A DNA stretch of 64,000 bases from Phlebiopsis flavidoalba (taxonomy: Eukaryota; Basidiomycota; Agaricomycetes; Polyporales; Phanerochaetaceae). The translations under genes were made by a program, and so were the position numbers. The notes beneath the pieces are model-generated. The model worked only from the letters and a program-made list of their open reading frames with translations. It searched no databases and was not told the origin of the DNA. Positions 48,280-60,568 of this stretch are shown here, piece by piece. The stretch covers positions 434,001 through 498,000 of the forward strand of contig JAOCPU010000012.1 in the NCBI GenBank assembly GCA_035772785.1, written 5' to 3'. Numbering within the stretch: the first letter of the stretch is position 1; each line of letters starts with the position of its first letter.

Positions 48280-49365
48280 CTACATGAAATCGTCGGCGTT
48301 GCTGCCAAAGTCATCCAGCGCCTCGTCGTAATATACTCCGTGTCAGCCTGTAGTTGTCCGATCAGTACGTCAATCTACCATTGTATGGACAATGAAAGGC
48401 AACGCACTTTTGCCCGCGTAGACTTTGGCCGCACCCAGACCAGGCTTAGCGGCGCCTTTTGTCTTCTTTTCTTCCCTGATGTTGTTGTCCCTCTGTCTCC
48501 TTATGCTTTTCATTCGCATGGAGTGTGTGTCCAAAGCACTGGCAGCCGATTTGCGGACCTCCACGTCCGCAGAGGCTGAGCCAACCTGCGCACGCGGGAC
48601 AAAGTGTTCTACAACAGGTGGGGTACAGCGGCTTGCTTGATGTTCTTGATGATGAATTCTATTATTTTGTTGGAGAGATCGATGAAATCTTCCTTCGTCC
48701 GTGGTTGGGGGCAGAGATGAGAGAGTCCATGGCTCCTTACTAGAGGTGCCTTGCATATGATAAGTTGAGCCATCTGGTAGGCGAGAGAAATGTATGAAGC
48801 TTACCACCAAGAGCAGCAGCTCACCATTAGGTCCGCCGCGTTGTTCAGGTCTGCTTGCAGCTCGCGTTCTGCGATCGAGCCGTGCCTTTTCTCTGTCTGG
48901 GTCAAGAACGGCATCCTCGTCGTATTCGTCGTCGTCACTCGTATGAGGTTGGTGTGAATGCGTTGTAGCTGGCCTTCGCGGCTGCTTTCTCTGCGAGCTT
49001 CTGCTTAAGTGTAACCTTTCTTCTTCGGTTCGGTGCAGGGGAGCAGCGGTTACTGCCTTGGGCTTTGCCTCCTCCTCGTCGTAGGAATGCTTCCAGTCTC
49101 AAGTCACTCTGAGAGTGGTGAGAATACGAGTCAAGATTTGATATGTGTATTGGAGCAGGGCTAAATTAAACGCACGACAGGGGGCGTCATCGTCCTCATC
49201 TTCATCCCTCCCATTTTACTCTTCACAGGTACGCCGGCTTCTTAGCAGCGGGAGCGGAAGGTGCAGCGGCGGACACGTGCGCTGTCAGAATTTTCTAAAT
49301 GTCTAAGCTAGTAAAAATATATGATGATACAGAGCAATGTGCTAATACATACCCCAGTCCGACAT
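48280..49365 (-). CDS. HCR1: Translation initiation factor eIF3 subunit j
   Basis: Loosely bound eIF3 subunit that acts at the 40S decoding centre in initiation and ribosome recycling. A short exon MSDW at 49365 is followed by an intron beginning gtatgt. Then come AHVSAAAPSAPAAKKPAY (49225-49275), an acidic block DEDDDAP, KHSYDEEEAKPKAVTAAPLH (49030-49095), DDEYDEDAVLDPDREKARLD (48880-48940), RPEQR..GGPN, TSSKE (48740), DFIDLS-type region (48680), NNRIHHQEHQA standing for the KIIEFIIKQHQA helix, VEHFVRA (about 48600), DVEVRKSAASAL (48540-48575), EEKKTKGAAKPGLGAAKVYA (48420-48480) and the family-typical C-terminus YYDEALDDFGSNADDFM-stop at 48280. It is recognised with confidence from the C-terminus and middle; frame changes near 48350, 48590 and 49230. 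Confidence 0.9.
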
Positions 49366-50939
49366 GGCGATAGTAAAGGCGTAAGTCGCTGGAAGAAGAG
49401 GACGCGGCGCGGCAGGGTCGATAAAGAATGTACGAAGGTTAAACGTTAAACGCCGCATAAAAGGCGTGATCACATCGGTTTCGTACTGCCGAAGGTTGAT
49501 CTCATCGCGCCGGCGAACCGAACCACGCCTTCACACGCTTCGACGCGACCCGAAGGACCGCGCTCAGGTGCGTGCAGTAAATAACTGGACATTATACTTC
49601 GGGGACCCAATCCTCACTTCGGGTTCAAAACTCAGAAATGAACTGCTGAAGCTTGCTATACCTCTTGTTCGTACACAGGGACGGCTTCACCCGTGAAACG
49701 CTGTCTCGCTCAGTACTGCTCTCTCGTCTTAATATTCCCAATCCCCATCCAGAACCACTGCTGGGACTACTGCAGTATCCGCGTTATTTGGCAACGGCGA
49801 CGATGCGAGACGAACCCTGATATCCGCTTGGCTTGACCATGGAAGAATTTTCATGAAGGAGTCCGTAATCGCGTCAGGGTCAGATATCACCCATGAAGGA
49901 CGCATTGAGGACAAGATTACGCTACAACGATCCCGTTATCAGCCTCCTACCAGAGGTGAGTCGCGTGTTGCCTCGCAAGTTTCTGATTGCTCAACTATAC
50001 CCAGGCATTCGCAACTCTGGCCACTCCTCCCGGTCACATTCTGGATCCTCGACCAGCAGTCAAGCACGCAGTTGGAGTTGCAGACGAAGCGTGCCGTCCT
50101 GACGGGGGACACGAGTGTCGGAGTGAGTCCGAATTTATTGCTATGGGTACTCTACTGAACAGCTTTAGACGTCGTGGCACACTCGGCGGGCATCGCTGGC
50201 AGCCGTGTACACAGCAGCAGGGTGTGTGCTCTGCTCTATCTTCTCCCGGCGCACCGACTAAGTATTCTCTGAGAACTGCACCAGCTACAGTCTCCGCATA
50301 CATCAGACAGTTTTCTGGACAGTCTATTAGATGGATCATTACGCGCCGAGAACGCACTGGGTGACACGGCCCAGTTTGCAAGCTACATATTGTCCAGCTG
50401 GAAAGGCATTATCAAAAGTAGAGGAATCCTCCTATAATCACATCGTTTTATCGAGCCCAGCCACTTGTGCCGCCCGTAATCCACCTTAAACTAGGGACGT
50501 CACCGGGTAACCCTTGTGGCGCAAAGGTACCGTGATCGTCTTGTGGAGGGTCGATCCGGTATATGTGGTTTGTCCTATCTCCGCGAAGTCGTTCAACGTT
50601 AACTCAGGTTGCATCCTTCTGTCGTCTTATCTCATCTTCCTTCGATTGGGCATTGATGCACACCTGTCCCGACCAGCCTAAGACGTCAGCATAACACATC
50701 GCTTGCTCTGGACCGCGCGTGCGAGGATAAGTATACGTGAGTAGATCCATGTCGCGCGACATTATATGATCAGTGTGATTGGTTATTGATTTAGATGTTC
50801 CTAGTTGTACGTGCGATCGCCTTTGCGACCCCGGAGCTATCTAGATCCCGGTCACCCTATATCCCCGTCTGCATATAAGCCCGCCAACCGCTGAACGGAG
50901 GTCCCGAATGTTAGTGCTCGCCGACACTGCTGGGCCACC
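49366..50939. other. Intergenic, about 1.6 kb
   Basis: A plus-strand coding-like patch at 49895-50110 (RYNDPVISLLPEVSRVLPRK continuing FLIAQLYPGI) is not recognised and does not extend. The rest shows no coding signal. A tatccccgtctgcatataagcccg sequence near 50860-50885 could be the TATA region of the following gene. Confidence 0.35.
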
Positions 50940-52590
50940 ATGTTTCAGGCCCCCGCCAACATTGTGTTGTCGAATCCTGCGTCCTTTGCGAGCGAAGCGT
51001 GAGTACCACTATCATGGCTATATTGCTTGCATAGCTAATGTGTTATCAAGTGTCGTTCAATATTATATCAGCGTGGCGTTACTTGGCAAGTCTTCAAGGC
51101 AATTTGCCTCGTATGCCCTAACTAGTAGATATAGCTCTAGTGGTATATGACCATCAGCTCACTCTGCAAGACTAAGTCACCTTTGTTTGGCAACGCAAAA
51201 CGTCGGTCATATCTCTGATGTTCATCACGAATAGATACGGGACACTGCTGTACAGCGTCCTGGGACGTCTACAACCTCTTGCCCTAGAAGTCCTAAGGTA
51301 CGCGAGCGTTCCGTTGCACCTTGGCTTCTGGTGCTCATCAAGCCGTAATATTAGAGGTTTGCGGCCTTACGTAGTCAAATACCCCAAAATCTGAATTGGT
51401 CGCTACAGCTGCTATATCTCCATCATAACGACCTCGGTTCTAATGTTGGCGGTCATGGCCATTTTTGGCGGTAAGCCGTTTCCCGCTCTCACGAGATGCT
51501 TCTCTGACCATACTCATGCAGTGTTCTCGACTCTTCGCGTGTACGCTCTGTGCACACGGCGATGGATGCCCTTGATAGTCCTCGTTTGTAATATATTATA
51601 CCGGTTGCCGGAAGTATCGTGAGTGACGGAATCATATCATTCGCACGTATTTTACCTATTGCATTGCCCAGATTCTAGTCGTATCCACCAGACCTCACAC
51701 AATAATGCCACCTTCAGTTGTCACATGTGTCGCGGAAAGTCAACTTTCCATGACGTATCGCGTATGGTAAGCCCAGCCCTCCTCCATACTTGTATTTGAG
51801 TCAAAATTACTCCACGATTATGCTTGACAGGAGTGTGTCAACCCTAGTTTATACTGAGAAAAACATGTTACTCATCGATTCTAGTACTTCTAGCAACTCG
51901 GGGTTCATCCACACTCTCGGACCTCCTTGTTGTGTACGTCACATTCCGCAAGACGCTCTTTGCGCTCAAGAGCGCGAGGAGTCTGGAAATTCCAACTTCA
52001 GTAGGTGCAACCCTCCTTCGTAATGGTACGTAGCCCAACGTCCCTGGAATGTTATGATGACTGAAGCTTTAAGAAAGGCACAGTATATTTCTTGTGAGCG
52101 ACGTCGCATATGACTATACATCGACCTTCAGTGATGCTCTTTATAGGATAGTTTTTGTTCTGAACGCTGCGGAACTCGTCGTCTTTCTAGTATTTGTAAG
52201 TTCTAGTTAGCCGTCGCGAATTCGCAGTCTTAAAAAGTCGCTTAGGGCCAAATATACCTCATATCTTTTATATGCTCGTAAGTTTCTCGTGAACTTGATC
52301 TGACTTTGGTATAATTCTGTCGCTTACCTATCTACAGAATAACTTCCATCCTGGTTTCGCGATTTTTGCTATCCCTACGCAAGGCCGCATCAGATTCTGC
52401 GCCTGGAACGACGCTGGACGAGTTCTCGGGGATAGGGCCAATGAGGGTCGACACCTCTGCGGAGTCTATGAGTGCGGATATTGACCAAGCGGTGAATGCT
52501 GATAAACACACACAAAGTATACCAGAGTGCAGCAACTTCATCGCCACTGAAGGTATGTCGACCTTCGCAAAAACAGCTGAAAAAGATTGA
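50940..52590 (+). CDS. DUF6533-type seven-helix membrane protein, copy 1
   Basis: Basidiomycete-expanded family of predicted 7-TM proteins, function unknown. Exon 1 is exactly 20 codons, beginning MFQAPANIVLSNP and ending ASEA at a gtgagt donor. Recognisable later blocks: TSVLMLAVMAIFGG (51425-51470), intron, VFSTLRVYALCTRRWMPLIV (51520-51585; the conserved R-V-Y-A-L-W motif region of TM3), a degenerate middle, RIVFVLNAAELVVFLVF (52150-52198), intron, RITSILVSRFLLSLRKAASD (about 52337-52396), which is the hallmark C-terminal S-I-L-x-S-R-F-x-L-x-L-R motif, and a cytosolic tail ending KTAEKD-stop at 52590. The N-terminal DUF6533 block itself (LTxxxE..W) is not clearly readable. It shares exon structure with the copy at 58864, so the two are paralogues. 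Confidence 0.7.
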
Positions 52591-53085
52591 CGTACTAGAA
52601 TTTGGTCCAGGTCACAACCTATCTCAATATCGTAGCTAACTGTGTAATCCTCATGAGCGTTTACCGCATTCGTCATCGTGCTAGTGCAGCGCGCCACATT
52701 CCATGGTCAACTGAGGAACTCATGAGCAGTCTTGAAGTGAGACAAACCACCGGCCCGGCGTTGGCGCTTACCATGGGCGGCGTTGATGCTTTACCTAAGG
52801 CTACGCTGAGCGAGACACCGCGGGTGCATGGGTCAATGCGCGCCCACACCCTCTAGGCGTATGTAGGCTTCATCGAATCTCGGCTGATCAAGCAAACAGC
52901 TATGCGCAGGCAGGATACGCCTCGCGACGTCGCGCTGGGCTTGCGCTCGCTGACCAAACGGGCGACGACAGGCCAGTATAAGAGCTGGTGGAGGTTGTCG
53001 AGTAGAGGCAGACACCATCCCTCACATCCATCAACTCACACAATCACCTATCCACCACTTCAAAGGCATTTCACCCAAATAAACA
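52591..53085. other. Intergenic before the NAD-binding gene
   Basis: No recognised coding sequence. The bases just upstream of 53086 are CA-rich (tcaactcacacaatcacctatccacc) and the start context aaacaATG is a good fungal initiation site. Confidence 0.4.
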
Positions 53086-54478
53086 ATGTCTACCTCTCAT
53101 AAAACCCCAGTCCTCTTCCTCGGTGCTACCGGCGAGTAGTATTCACAAGGTGGTTGACGATATAGGTGTTAACGAATCTTATAGGATATGTCGGGGGATC
53201 GGTACTCGCTCGTCTCCTGGCGCACCCCTCTGCAAAGTCGCTCGAGATCACTGTGCTCGCCCGCTCTGAGGAGAAGGCGAAACAGCTCCAGGCATTCGGC
53301 CTTAAGACCGCCATTGGAACTATCCAAGACCTCGAGGTTCTCGAGAACCTTGCCTCACAGGCTCACATTGTCTTCTCTATCGTATGTTTATGCACTTGAG
53401 AGGAAATGAAAAGCATAATAACTTATGTCGCCTTAGATCAATGCAGATGATGACGCGCACATGGAGGCCATCTTGCGCGGCTTGAAGAAGCGTCACGCTA
53501 CCGGCGACTTGCCGATCCTCATCCACACCGTGAGTCACAAGGTTCTCCTTAGCTAGTGATTCCTAACTCATCCTCGAAATAGTCTGGCACGGGCGTATTC
53601 ATCAGCCAGGCGAGCGGCATGTTCGCCACTGAGGAGGTCTGGGATGACAGCAAGCCCGAGCAATTTGAGGCACTGCCTCATGAGGCTCTGCACCGCTCCG
53701 TCGACGAGCTCGTTGTGGCTGCAGACAAGGAGGGTAAGTAAACTTCCAAATAAGTGTATTTGGGTGCTTCATAAAGAGCTAACACGCAAATCCTCAGGCT
53801 ACGCCAGGACTTATATTATCCTCACGAGCACTATCTACGGCATCCCGTTCGAACTCCTTGACCGAGGCTGGCATACAGCATGCCCACTCTATCCAGATTC
53901 CTTCGTTACAAAGGCTTCTGTCGCGTCGCGGCCAGGGTGGCTAAGGTCGGGCAAGGGTGCCTCATTGTGGAACCACATCAGCAACGACGACAGTAAGTGC
54001 CCCTTCCAGTGTATGCCTGGACATAGGAGCTTATCCTCGTCAACTAGCCGCTGAGCTGTTCCTCACCCTCTATGACGCCGTGATAAAGCCCCACAAACAC
54101 TGTTCCTCACGGTCTGCGGAGGGTCCTGTTGTCATCGGCGAGAACGGTACGTTCGCATGGGGTGAGGTTTGCAACGAGATTGCAAAGGTGCTTTACGAAA
54201 AGGGCGCGTCGGCAAGAGCCCCGAGGCGACGACGTAGTCACTCCCGATGAACTCGTCAAGTTACTTTGGCTCTGACAGGTGAGTCGACATACCAGTTGAA
54301 TCCCTATCAATTAGTGCTGACTGTGCTGCTGTAGTTTGTCGGCAAGCTTCTCGCTGGAAGCAACGCCGTTGGAGTTGCCAATCGCTCGAGAGCACTCGGA
54401 TGGAAGCCGAAGCACACCAAGGCGGACTTGCTCGCCAGTGTCCGTGCCGAGGTTGAGGCCGTCCTGAAGTTGCAGTAA
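53086..54478 (+). CDS. NmrA/epimerase-like NAD(P)-binding protein
   Basis: Atypical SDR of the NmrA/NAD-epimerase group, about 350 residues; reaction unknown. Exon 1 MSTSHKTPVLFLGAT carries the first part of the Rossmann motif, which continues after the intron as GYVGGSVLARLLAHPSAKSL (53185-53246) to give G-A-T-G-Y-V-G. Then come EITVLARSEEKAKQLQAFG, LKTAIGTIQDLEVLENLASQ (53303-53360), AHIVFSI, intron, INADDDAHMEAILRGLKKRH (53437-53496), LPILIHT, intron, SGTGVFISQASGMFATEEVW (53582-53642), ALHRSVDELVVAADKEG (53690-53733), intron, YARTYIILTSTIYGIPFELL (53799-53858), then LFLTLYDAVI (54058), GPVVIGENGTFAWGEVCNEI (54123-54180), AKVLYEKG, and a last exon FVGKLLAGSNAVGVANRSRA (54334-54394) to VRAEVEAVLKLQ-stop. 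This is the best preserved gene of the window. The first intron begins GC, not GT. Confidence 0.9.
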
Positions 54479-54651
54479 ACCATCGATATTTGGGTCCCTG
54501 GGTCTGGAAGTTGATAAATGTAGAGTAGCCATCGGTCATAATACTACGAAGTTCTCGCATCATCGAATTTGTGCAAACTTTGAAAAGCCCCTCCCCCTAA
54601 ATCCGACTGCCCTCAATCAGGTCCATTCAAGAACGAGCCAATTGTACCTCA

Positions 54652-57531
54652 TTATTTCTTGCTCGCGGTCCCTCGGCCAATTTGACTCTTAATTAAGTCA
54701 GCCGCTTTCCCTCCCCGATGGCATAGCAGGGAGCAGTCTCAAGCCAATAGCGTGTTAGTTTAAAATGTCGTGCGATTGCAACTGCAAAACTCACAGTATG
54801 CCCGCAACTATCGAGACGGGAACACCGACGCGTCTGCAATTCTCAAGTTTGGAATGCCATGGGGACTCGCAGGAGTGGATCGACGACACCGCCGTCCTCG
54901 AGCGGCGCCATGCGCGCTGTGCAGCAGGGATGGTAGAGTGTCTGCACGTTGTCTCTGCAAAATTTGCTCGATCTCGGCGTCGGACGCTGTCCCGAGCCTG
55001 TGCTGCAATTCGGAAGTTGTTGTCGCCCGCATGGTCAATCATCGATGCAAGCGGCTCTGAGCGCGAGATCTTGTGTAGGAGCCTGATACCTCGGATTAAG
55101 ACCTTGATGTCGTTATTTCCTTCGTCTGAGAAGTATCTTTGAAGACGGGTAAAGATGTGTGAATATAATGGGGCGGGAAGTAAGTACTTGGGGTCGAGGA
55201 GAGGCAAATCGGAGGGATCATTTGAACGAAGTCTGAGAAAACCATAGCTCTTCGGTCTGTGCAACGCGGAGTGAGCACAAATCAAAATAATGGATGATCA
55301 ACAAAAAAGGGTTGCACCTGAGGACAACTGTATGCAGCGCAAATGCATCGCGTGCCAGGAAGGGGAGGAGGCTGCATGCCATGTTTCCTTATAAAGCCAG
55401 CGGGCTGCTGAAGATTTCAATATCTGGTGCAGCCCTTTCCGGTGGTCAAATCTTCCGGAGTTCGTCCTTTGGTCAAATTGATCAGCGGAAATAGTGCTGG
55501 GTCATTCACTGCGAATGAAAACCCAGCAGCTTCACCAACCTGAGAAGCTCCGTGAGGCGGACAAGCGGAAGGGTCACCTCGGGGCGTACATTACAAGTGA
55601 GCGGTGGGGCCTTTTCCAGTTAATTGGTATTGAATAACTGCCTTCGCAAATTTGATCCATTGTTGGGGACCTTGTGGCTTGAGGAAGCCAAGAGACGTCT
55701 TGGACCTGTCCATGAAAGCGAGAGGTCAACGACAACGTGATCTGTCAGGCGCGATCCGACGCCGGGGAGATCGTGGACAACTGGAATGCTGAGAGAGGAT
55801 AGATGGTCTGCAGGTCCGACACCGGATAGCATCAAAATCTAGATAAATGGTTAGGAAGATAAGACTGTTACAACATATATGCAGCCGTGTACCTGTGGGG
55901 TGTGAATGGCGCCAGCTCTGGGCACGAAATTAGAGAAATTTGGGATGTCAATGCCACAGAAACTTACGACATGATGACGCTCCTTTGATTTGGGCTGCTG
56001 GAATCCTGCCGCGTATTTGGCACAGGGACTTGTCGGAGAAAATTCGACACCTACCGCACGAGGTGTGCCGGAGCTGTTGTCGAATAACACTCGAGTCACC
56101 CTTGCATTAAATAGCGACTTTCAAGTTCGGTCTAGCCAGCACATCCTGCGTCAGATACGCCATTGATCTGCCATTTCTGCAGTCATTCTGCGACCCGTAG
56201 AGGTGATGTATGTCACTATAAACAGGATTGTTTCACACAACCTTGCATGTAGAAATCATGCATTACGCACTCATCTGTTCGGAGATGCCAAAATCAATGA
56301 TTAGATGAGATCAGGGAGCTTTATGTATCATATACCTCACCTTTGTCACACACCCAACGTACCCTTATGAGTGTTGATGTCGTGACTGTGAGCGATTCCT
56401 GCATTGAGGGAAGCTTTGATGAAAGCAGCAGTACTGGTACCAAAATGTCCATGGTAGCCAACTAAATCACACTATGGTGCTGAGCGCTGCTTCAAACGCG
56501 CCAAATTTTAAAACCTACTCACCTTTTACAAGACCTTGAGCACTCCCGTAGAGTTACATCGACGTCTGGGAAATCCTTGTTGTGGGTTGTATTTCTCAAA
56601 TTTGCGGAAATAACTGAGTTAAATGACATTCAGGTTGTAGGAAATGTCATTGTCCGTGAGGACTCACGGGTGAAATTCTTGTATGACCATCCATCTGATC
56701 CCGGCTGTCCTTTCTGGAGGGCTGGCCCCACTCGTCATAGTCAGGACGGTGCGCCATAGTGATACCTAGGGACAGTATCAAACTCTGGGCCAGAAGCAAA
56801 AGGAAGGCTCTGACATCATAGCATTCATATTGGTACCTACGGTTTGATCGGATTAGACGCAATGGTCATGAGTCAAGCCAGTAATGCTTACATCCGCCTA
56901 ACAGCTTTGCTAGGAATATCGGGTATGAGTATCCGCCTGGGAAACCGGAGTACAACATGAGACCAACCTCTCGGCCAATACATCTTTCTCCCACTTGCGT
57001 TTTCTTGAGGTTCGGTGTACATTCCCCACTCGTATTTTGTACCCCAGAAAGTCGAAACATCGAACGGGTACTTTCGTCATAGCAAGGTCAGCTCCGCTGT
57101 GTAAGTATTATGAAAAAAAGCTATCAGTTGTACGATCCAGGCATGGCATCAACCACCTTTCTCCAGCTTCAAGCCAGCAGTAACACCTTGATGGTAGGAT
57201 CCTCGGATAAACGTGATGCAATGACACAGCCAGCCGTTCCTTTACCAGGCTAAGCCTGAAAGTCATTTCTATCGACGGATGGTGGCTCACCTCCGCCCCA
57301 CTATGATCACATCATAGTTTTCATCCTCAGCTTTGCCATGGTTGCCCTCATTGATTATTTCGCACAAATTCTGAGAAATTAGTCACAAGTTTCGGGCTCT
57401 TGCTCCTAGAAGCGTAGTAGAATCTGATTGCAAGGAGAAGGGCACCGAGGGGGCGGCGGAGCCGCACTACAAAAGCAGTAGGATCACTCTGCGAGGGCAG
57501 CGCCACGCAGAAAGGCGTTGAGAGTGTCCAT
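54652..57531 (-). CDS. GMC oxidoreductase, copy 1
   Basis: FAD-dependent glucose-methanol-choline oxidoreductase (CAZy AA3-like). The start [15 protein letters not shown] at 57531 leads after a frame change to a membrane-helix-like [17 protein letters not shown] (57400-57450), then [11 protein letters not shown] (57310-57335, the dinucleotide-fold start), a gap of poorly readable exons with LLGGC (56890), DYDEW..FWRAGP-type region on this strand near 56700, AIHTPQ (55900; the GAIxTPQ GMC signature), [20 protein letters not shown] and [14 protein letters not shown] (55740-55835), [20 protein letters not shown] (55200-55262), [44 protein letters not shown] (54883-54945; the first catalytic His in YHP) and SIVAGHT (second catalytic His), an intron, and a last exon [17 protein letters not shown] to the stop at 54652. 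Family is clear; substrate unknown. It is a paralogue of the gene at 60726-63558. Confidence 0.85.
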
Positions 57532-58130
57532 GGACCCGAAGATGGGAGAGTCTGAACGCTTTGTGTGGGAATGCAGTTAATGAGAGCCTGGGTCTTATAC
57601 GGACTGCAGACCCTTTCCACCGTGGAATCTTCTGACAGGTCCGAACAGACCTAGCCTAGTTTGTTCAATGGATCAAAGCTAAATCGTGGCGAGAGCTTGC
57701 TTACATCTCGGTTCGCCAAAGGATTTAGTAATTTGGCCGGACGGAATTGAACGCCGAACAATCCTCGTGCAGGACGCGGAAGTGTGTGTAATCATCTCAC
57801 AATTCATGATTCAAGAGTTCCATTCTTGTGCGGAGGTGTAGTGCGGGATACTGACAAGAACCAAAAACTGTTCGAAAGCACTGGATGCACTGCGAATGAT
57901 TGTCACCCGGATGAAGTGTTGGAGGCCTCGATTGCTGGGTAGCAAATCGAGAGAGAATAAGAGGACGGATGGCTAACACAACAGCAATCATCTAAGTTCA
58001 TAGGAAGTAGGTTCTTGAGTGATAACTCACCGCCACAACTCAAACGTTTCGTACTTGACACATACTCTGGTCGGTGCGTGCCAAACAAAAATGGGACGCC
58101 ACGCAGAGCTAGGATGATCCACGTGACGAG

Positions 58131-58159
58131 GCGCTACCAACGTACCGGGCGCTACCAAC
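58131..58159. repeat. Short direct repeat GCGCTACCAAC
   Basis: The 11-mer gcgctaccaac occurs at 58131-58141 and again at 58149-58159, seven bases apart. Confidence 0.7.
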
Positions 58160-58190
58160 CCGGAAATATCTCACGGGCCTGATATCCGTT

Positions 58191-58218
58191 TGAACACTTC
58201 GAGTTCTCGAAGTGTTCA
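58191..58218. repeat. Perfect 13-bp inverted repeat
   Basis: The arm tgaacacttcgag (58191-58203) is followed by tt and its exact reverse complement ctcgaagtgttca (58206-58218). It could form a hairpin or be a dimeric transcription-factor site. It sits between two divergent genes, about 660 bp from each start. Confidence 0.85.
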
Positions 58219-58863
58219 TGCATGTCATCGCCGGGTGCGTACAGACATGTTTCCTCATCTTTGGACCTAACCGATGCTGCAGGCACAAATCACGAAGATT
58301 GTCGTAATGTATTGGACCGGTCGGACTTTCACCTCGAGAGTGATGAGCATTTCCTGATGGGGTGCCCATTTCCCGACGCAAAGATGGTGTTTCTGCAAGG
58401 CGAGTACAATCTAGCGGGTAGTGAATACGGCTCGCCATAACCTCAGTGGAATATTTTGTGCCTTCTTTGACGAGGCATTGGGCTAAGCGGAACACATTCG
58501 TCATGTCGAGCCGAGACTCGGAGGCTCCCAGGCTCACTGGCACATCTGTATATCTCTCCAATAGCTTCGGGCTCGGGACTTATACCGGTACGATCCGCAT
58601 TTCCTTCGTCTCGAGGCTTTAATTAAACGGAACTTGAACTTTCGTCACAAGGACGCTCTTGTTCTTCGTACTATTCCTGGAACCGAAACAGATCACCAGA
58701 CAGCGCGCGACGCTTTGCAGTTTTCGCCGTCACAGAGCTGTCTACGAACCATGTGCTTCTAGCACGTTCCGGCAGCTACAAAGGGACGGGACGCCCTAGA
58801 CTAGGAAGCAGGGACCCTCACCTAGATTGCCAAGCTCTCCATCTCCCCGCCTGAGCCGCAAAG

Positions 58864-60568
58864 ATGTTTCAGACATCCTCCAAGACCGTGTTGTCGCTTC
58901 CGATCACATATGCGGAAGAAGCGTAAGTTTATCGTCGCACATATGCAAAAGCAATTACTGATTTTTATTGCCGTCGCTTCTCCGGATGTAGTACCACCCA
59001 GAATTTTGTTTAGTGTGGCGATGATGGGTGCGTCGCAAATCTAATTCCAACCGACGGCGAAGGACTCAGACCATAAAGCTCTCATTCTCTACGAGCATGC
59101 GATCACTCTTCACGAAGAAATCAGATTTATATGGCACCAAAAAGCGGTCCTGGACCACAATATTGTTCTTTGTCAACAGGTACGCTGTGACGGTTTATGG
59201 AGTTTTGGCCCTCGTGTCAAGCTTTGTGGAGGGTCGCACGGTAAGTGTTAATCAATTTAGGAAGATACAGTGTACAGTCTAACCCACACCGTCTTAGAGG
59301 CGCGTAGATTCTTGCACCGCTCGATGCTGAGATTTCACACACTAATTTGTCGTTTAGCTGCGGAAGCTTGACTCGAGCTACAGAAACCTTGGTCCTTCTA
59401 TTGATGCTCATGTTTGGCAGTATGTCTCTCATCATCGTCGAACTCAAGCTCAGCTTGATCATCATTCATTGTCAGTCTGTTCGGCTTTGGAGAGTATACG
59501 TGCTCTGGAATAAGGACCTTCTTTTGTTCCTGGGAGTTTTGGCCTTGAACTTGGTGCCGGTCGCCGCGAACACCGTATGTCTTCAACATGCTTCGGTGAC
59601 GAACTCATGTATGCTGATCGACCAAAGTATCTTTATAGTTTTCGTGAGGCCGAAGCTCACTTCCTTTAAATTTGCCTCATGTGTGTCGTATATGCCGCAA
59701 TTTAGCGGTCATGAGCAAATACGGTACGTCTATAGCAGCATGTAATGGATGATCGTTATGATTAAGATCTCACAGGAGTGGGTGATTTATTTTATACTGG
59801 CTCTACGTGATACCTATTCGATAAATTCCAGTGATCGCCGCTGCTCGTGTATCTACCATTGTAGTGGATACAATCGTGCTGACGGTCACACTCATCAAAA
59901 CTTGGCAAACCCAAATGAACGCCCGAAGACTGCACATTCAGTTTCCACTGACAACTATGCTGATCCGCGATGGTACGCGCCTTTTTACCTCCATCCACAT
60001 GCGTAATCCAACGTACATTATAGGTACAATTTACTTCATGCGAGTATCTTTACCCCATACGCCAACTTTGCTATCCGAACACCCATCTCTCTCAGAACCG
60101 TGCTGCTGGCCATGAATATCGCACAACTGATAGTCTTCCAGTTCACCGTGCGTCGCGTCCAATTTCTCTTGCTATCAATCTCACGACCCATCAGGAACAA
60201 GTCTACCTCATTTCATTCATCTGCACGTACGTGTCGTCAACTTCGTCCTGTTTGAGGTGTTGACCAATGTCCAGGCTGACCGCAATTCTTATCTCCCGCT
60301 TCTTTCTCGACCTCCGGAGCGTCGCACTATGCCCAAGTGGCTTCGACGGGCTAGAAAGTAACGATACCACCAAGGCCGAGCCCGCCCTGCCGCCCAAGGT
60401 ACAACGTCGTCCTCGAGAAGAGAATACGAGCTTGACGAACTGGATAATTACGAAGACATGAGGGTGCTCGGGGATCATCATGTCCGGACCACCCTTGTCG
60501 CACGGGACGAAGATGTAGACAAAATCGAGGAGGTAAGGAAATCTCTTGATTATTGGAGAGGTCTCTGA
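58864..60568 (+). CDS. DUF6533-type seven-helix membrane protein, copy 2
   Basis: Same family as the gene at 50940. Exon 1 is again exactly 20 codons, beginning MFQTSSKTVLSLP and ending AEEA at a gtaagt donor. Then comes the DUF6533 core: a Trp-Thr-Thr-Ile segment continuing ILFFVNRYAVTVYGVLALVS (59157-59220), VRLWRVYVLWNKDLLLFLGV (59480-59535; the R-V-Y-x-L-W motif), LALNLVPVAANTVC, ARVSTIVVDTIVLTVTLIKT (59838-59897), TMLIRDGT (59955), and LTAILISRFFLDLRSVA (60275-60320; hallmark C-terminal motif). After a frame change the cytosolic tail reads EYELDELDNYEDMRVLGDHH (60424-60482) and ends RKSLDYWRGL-stop at 60566-60568. It converges on GMC copy 2 with 157 bp between the stops. Function unknown; GPCR-like topology is only inference. 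Confidence 0.78.

Larger units (their letters stand above)
57532..58863. other. Intergenic between duplicated units, with palindrome
   Basis: No recognised gene. A 150-codon minus frame (58109-58561) has no family resemblance and includes the palindrome at 58191, so it is doubtful. The region probably holds the promoters of GMC copy 1 and of DUF6533 copy 2, which are divergent. Confidence 0.4.
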
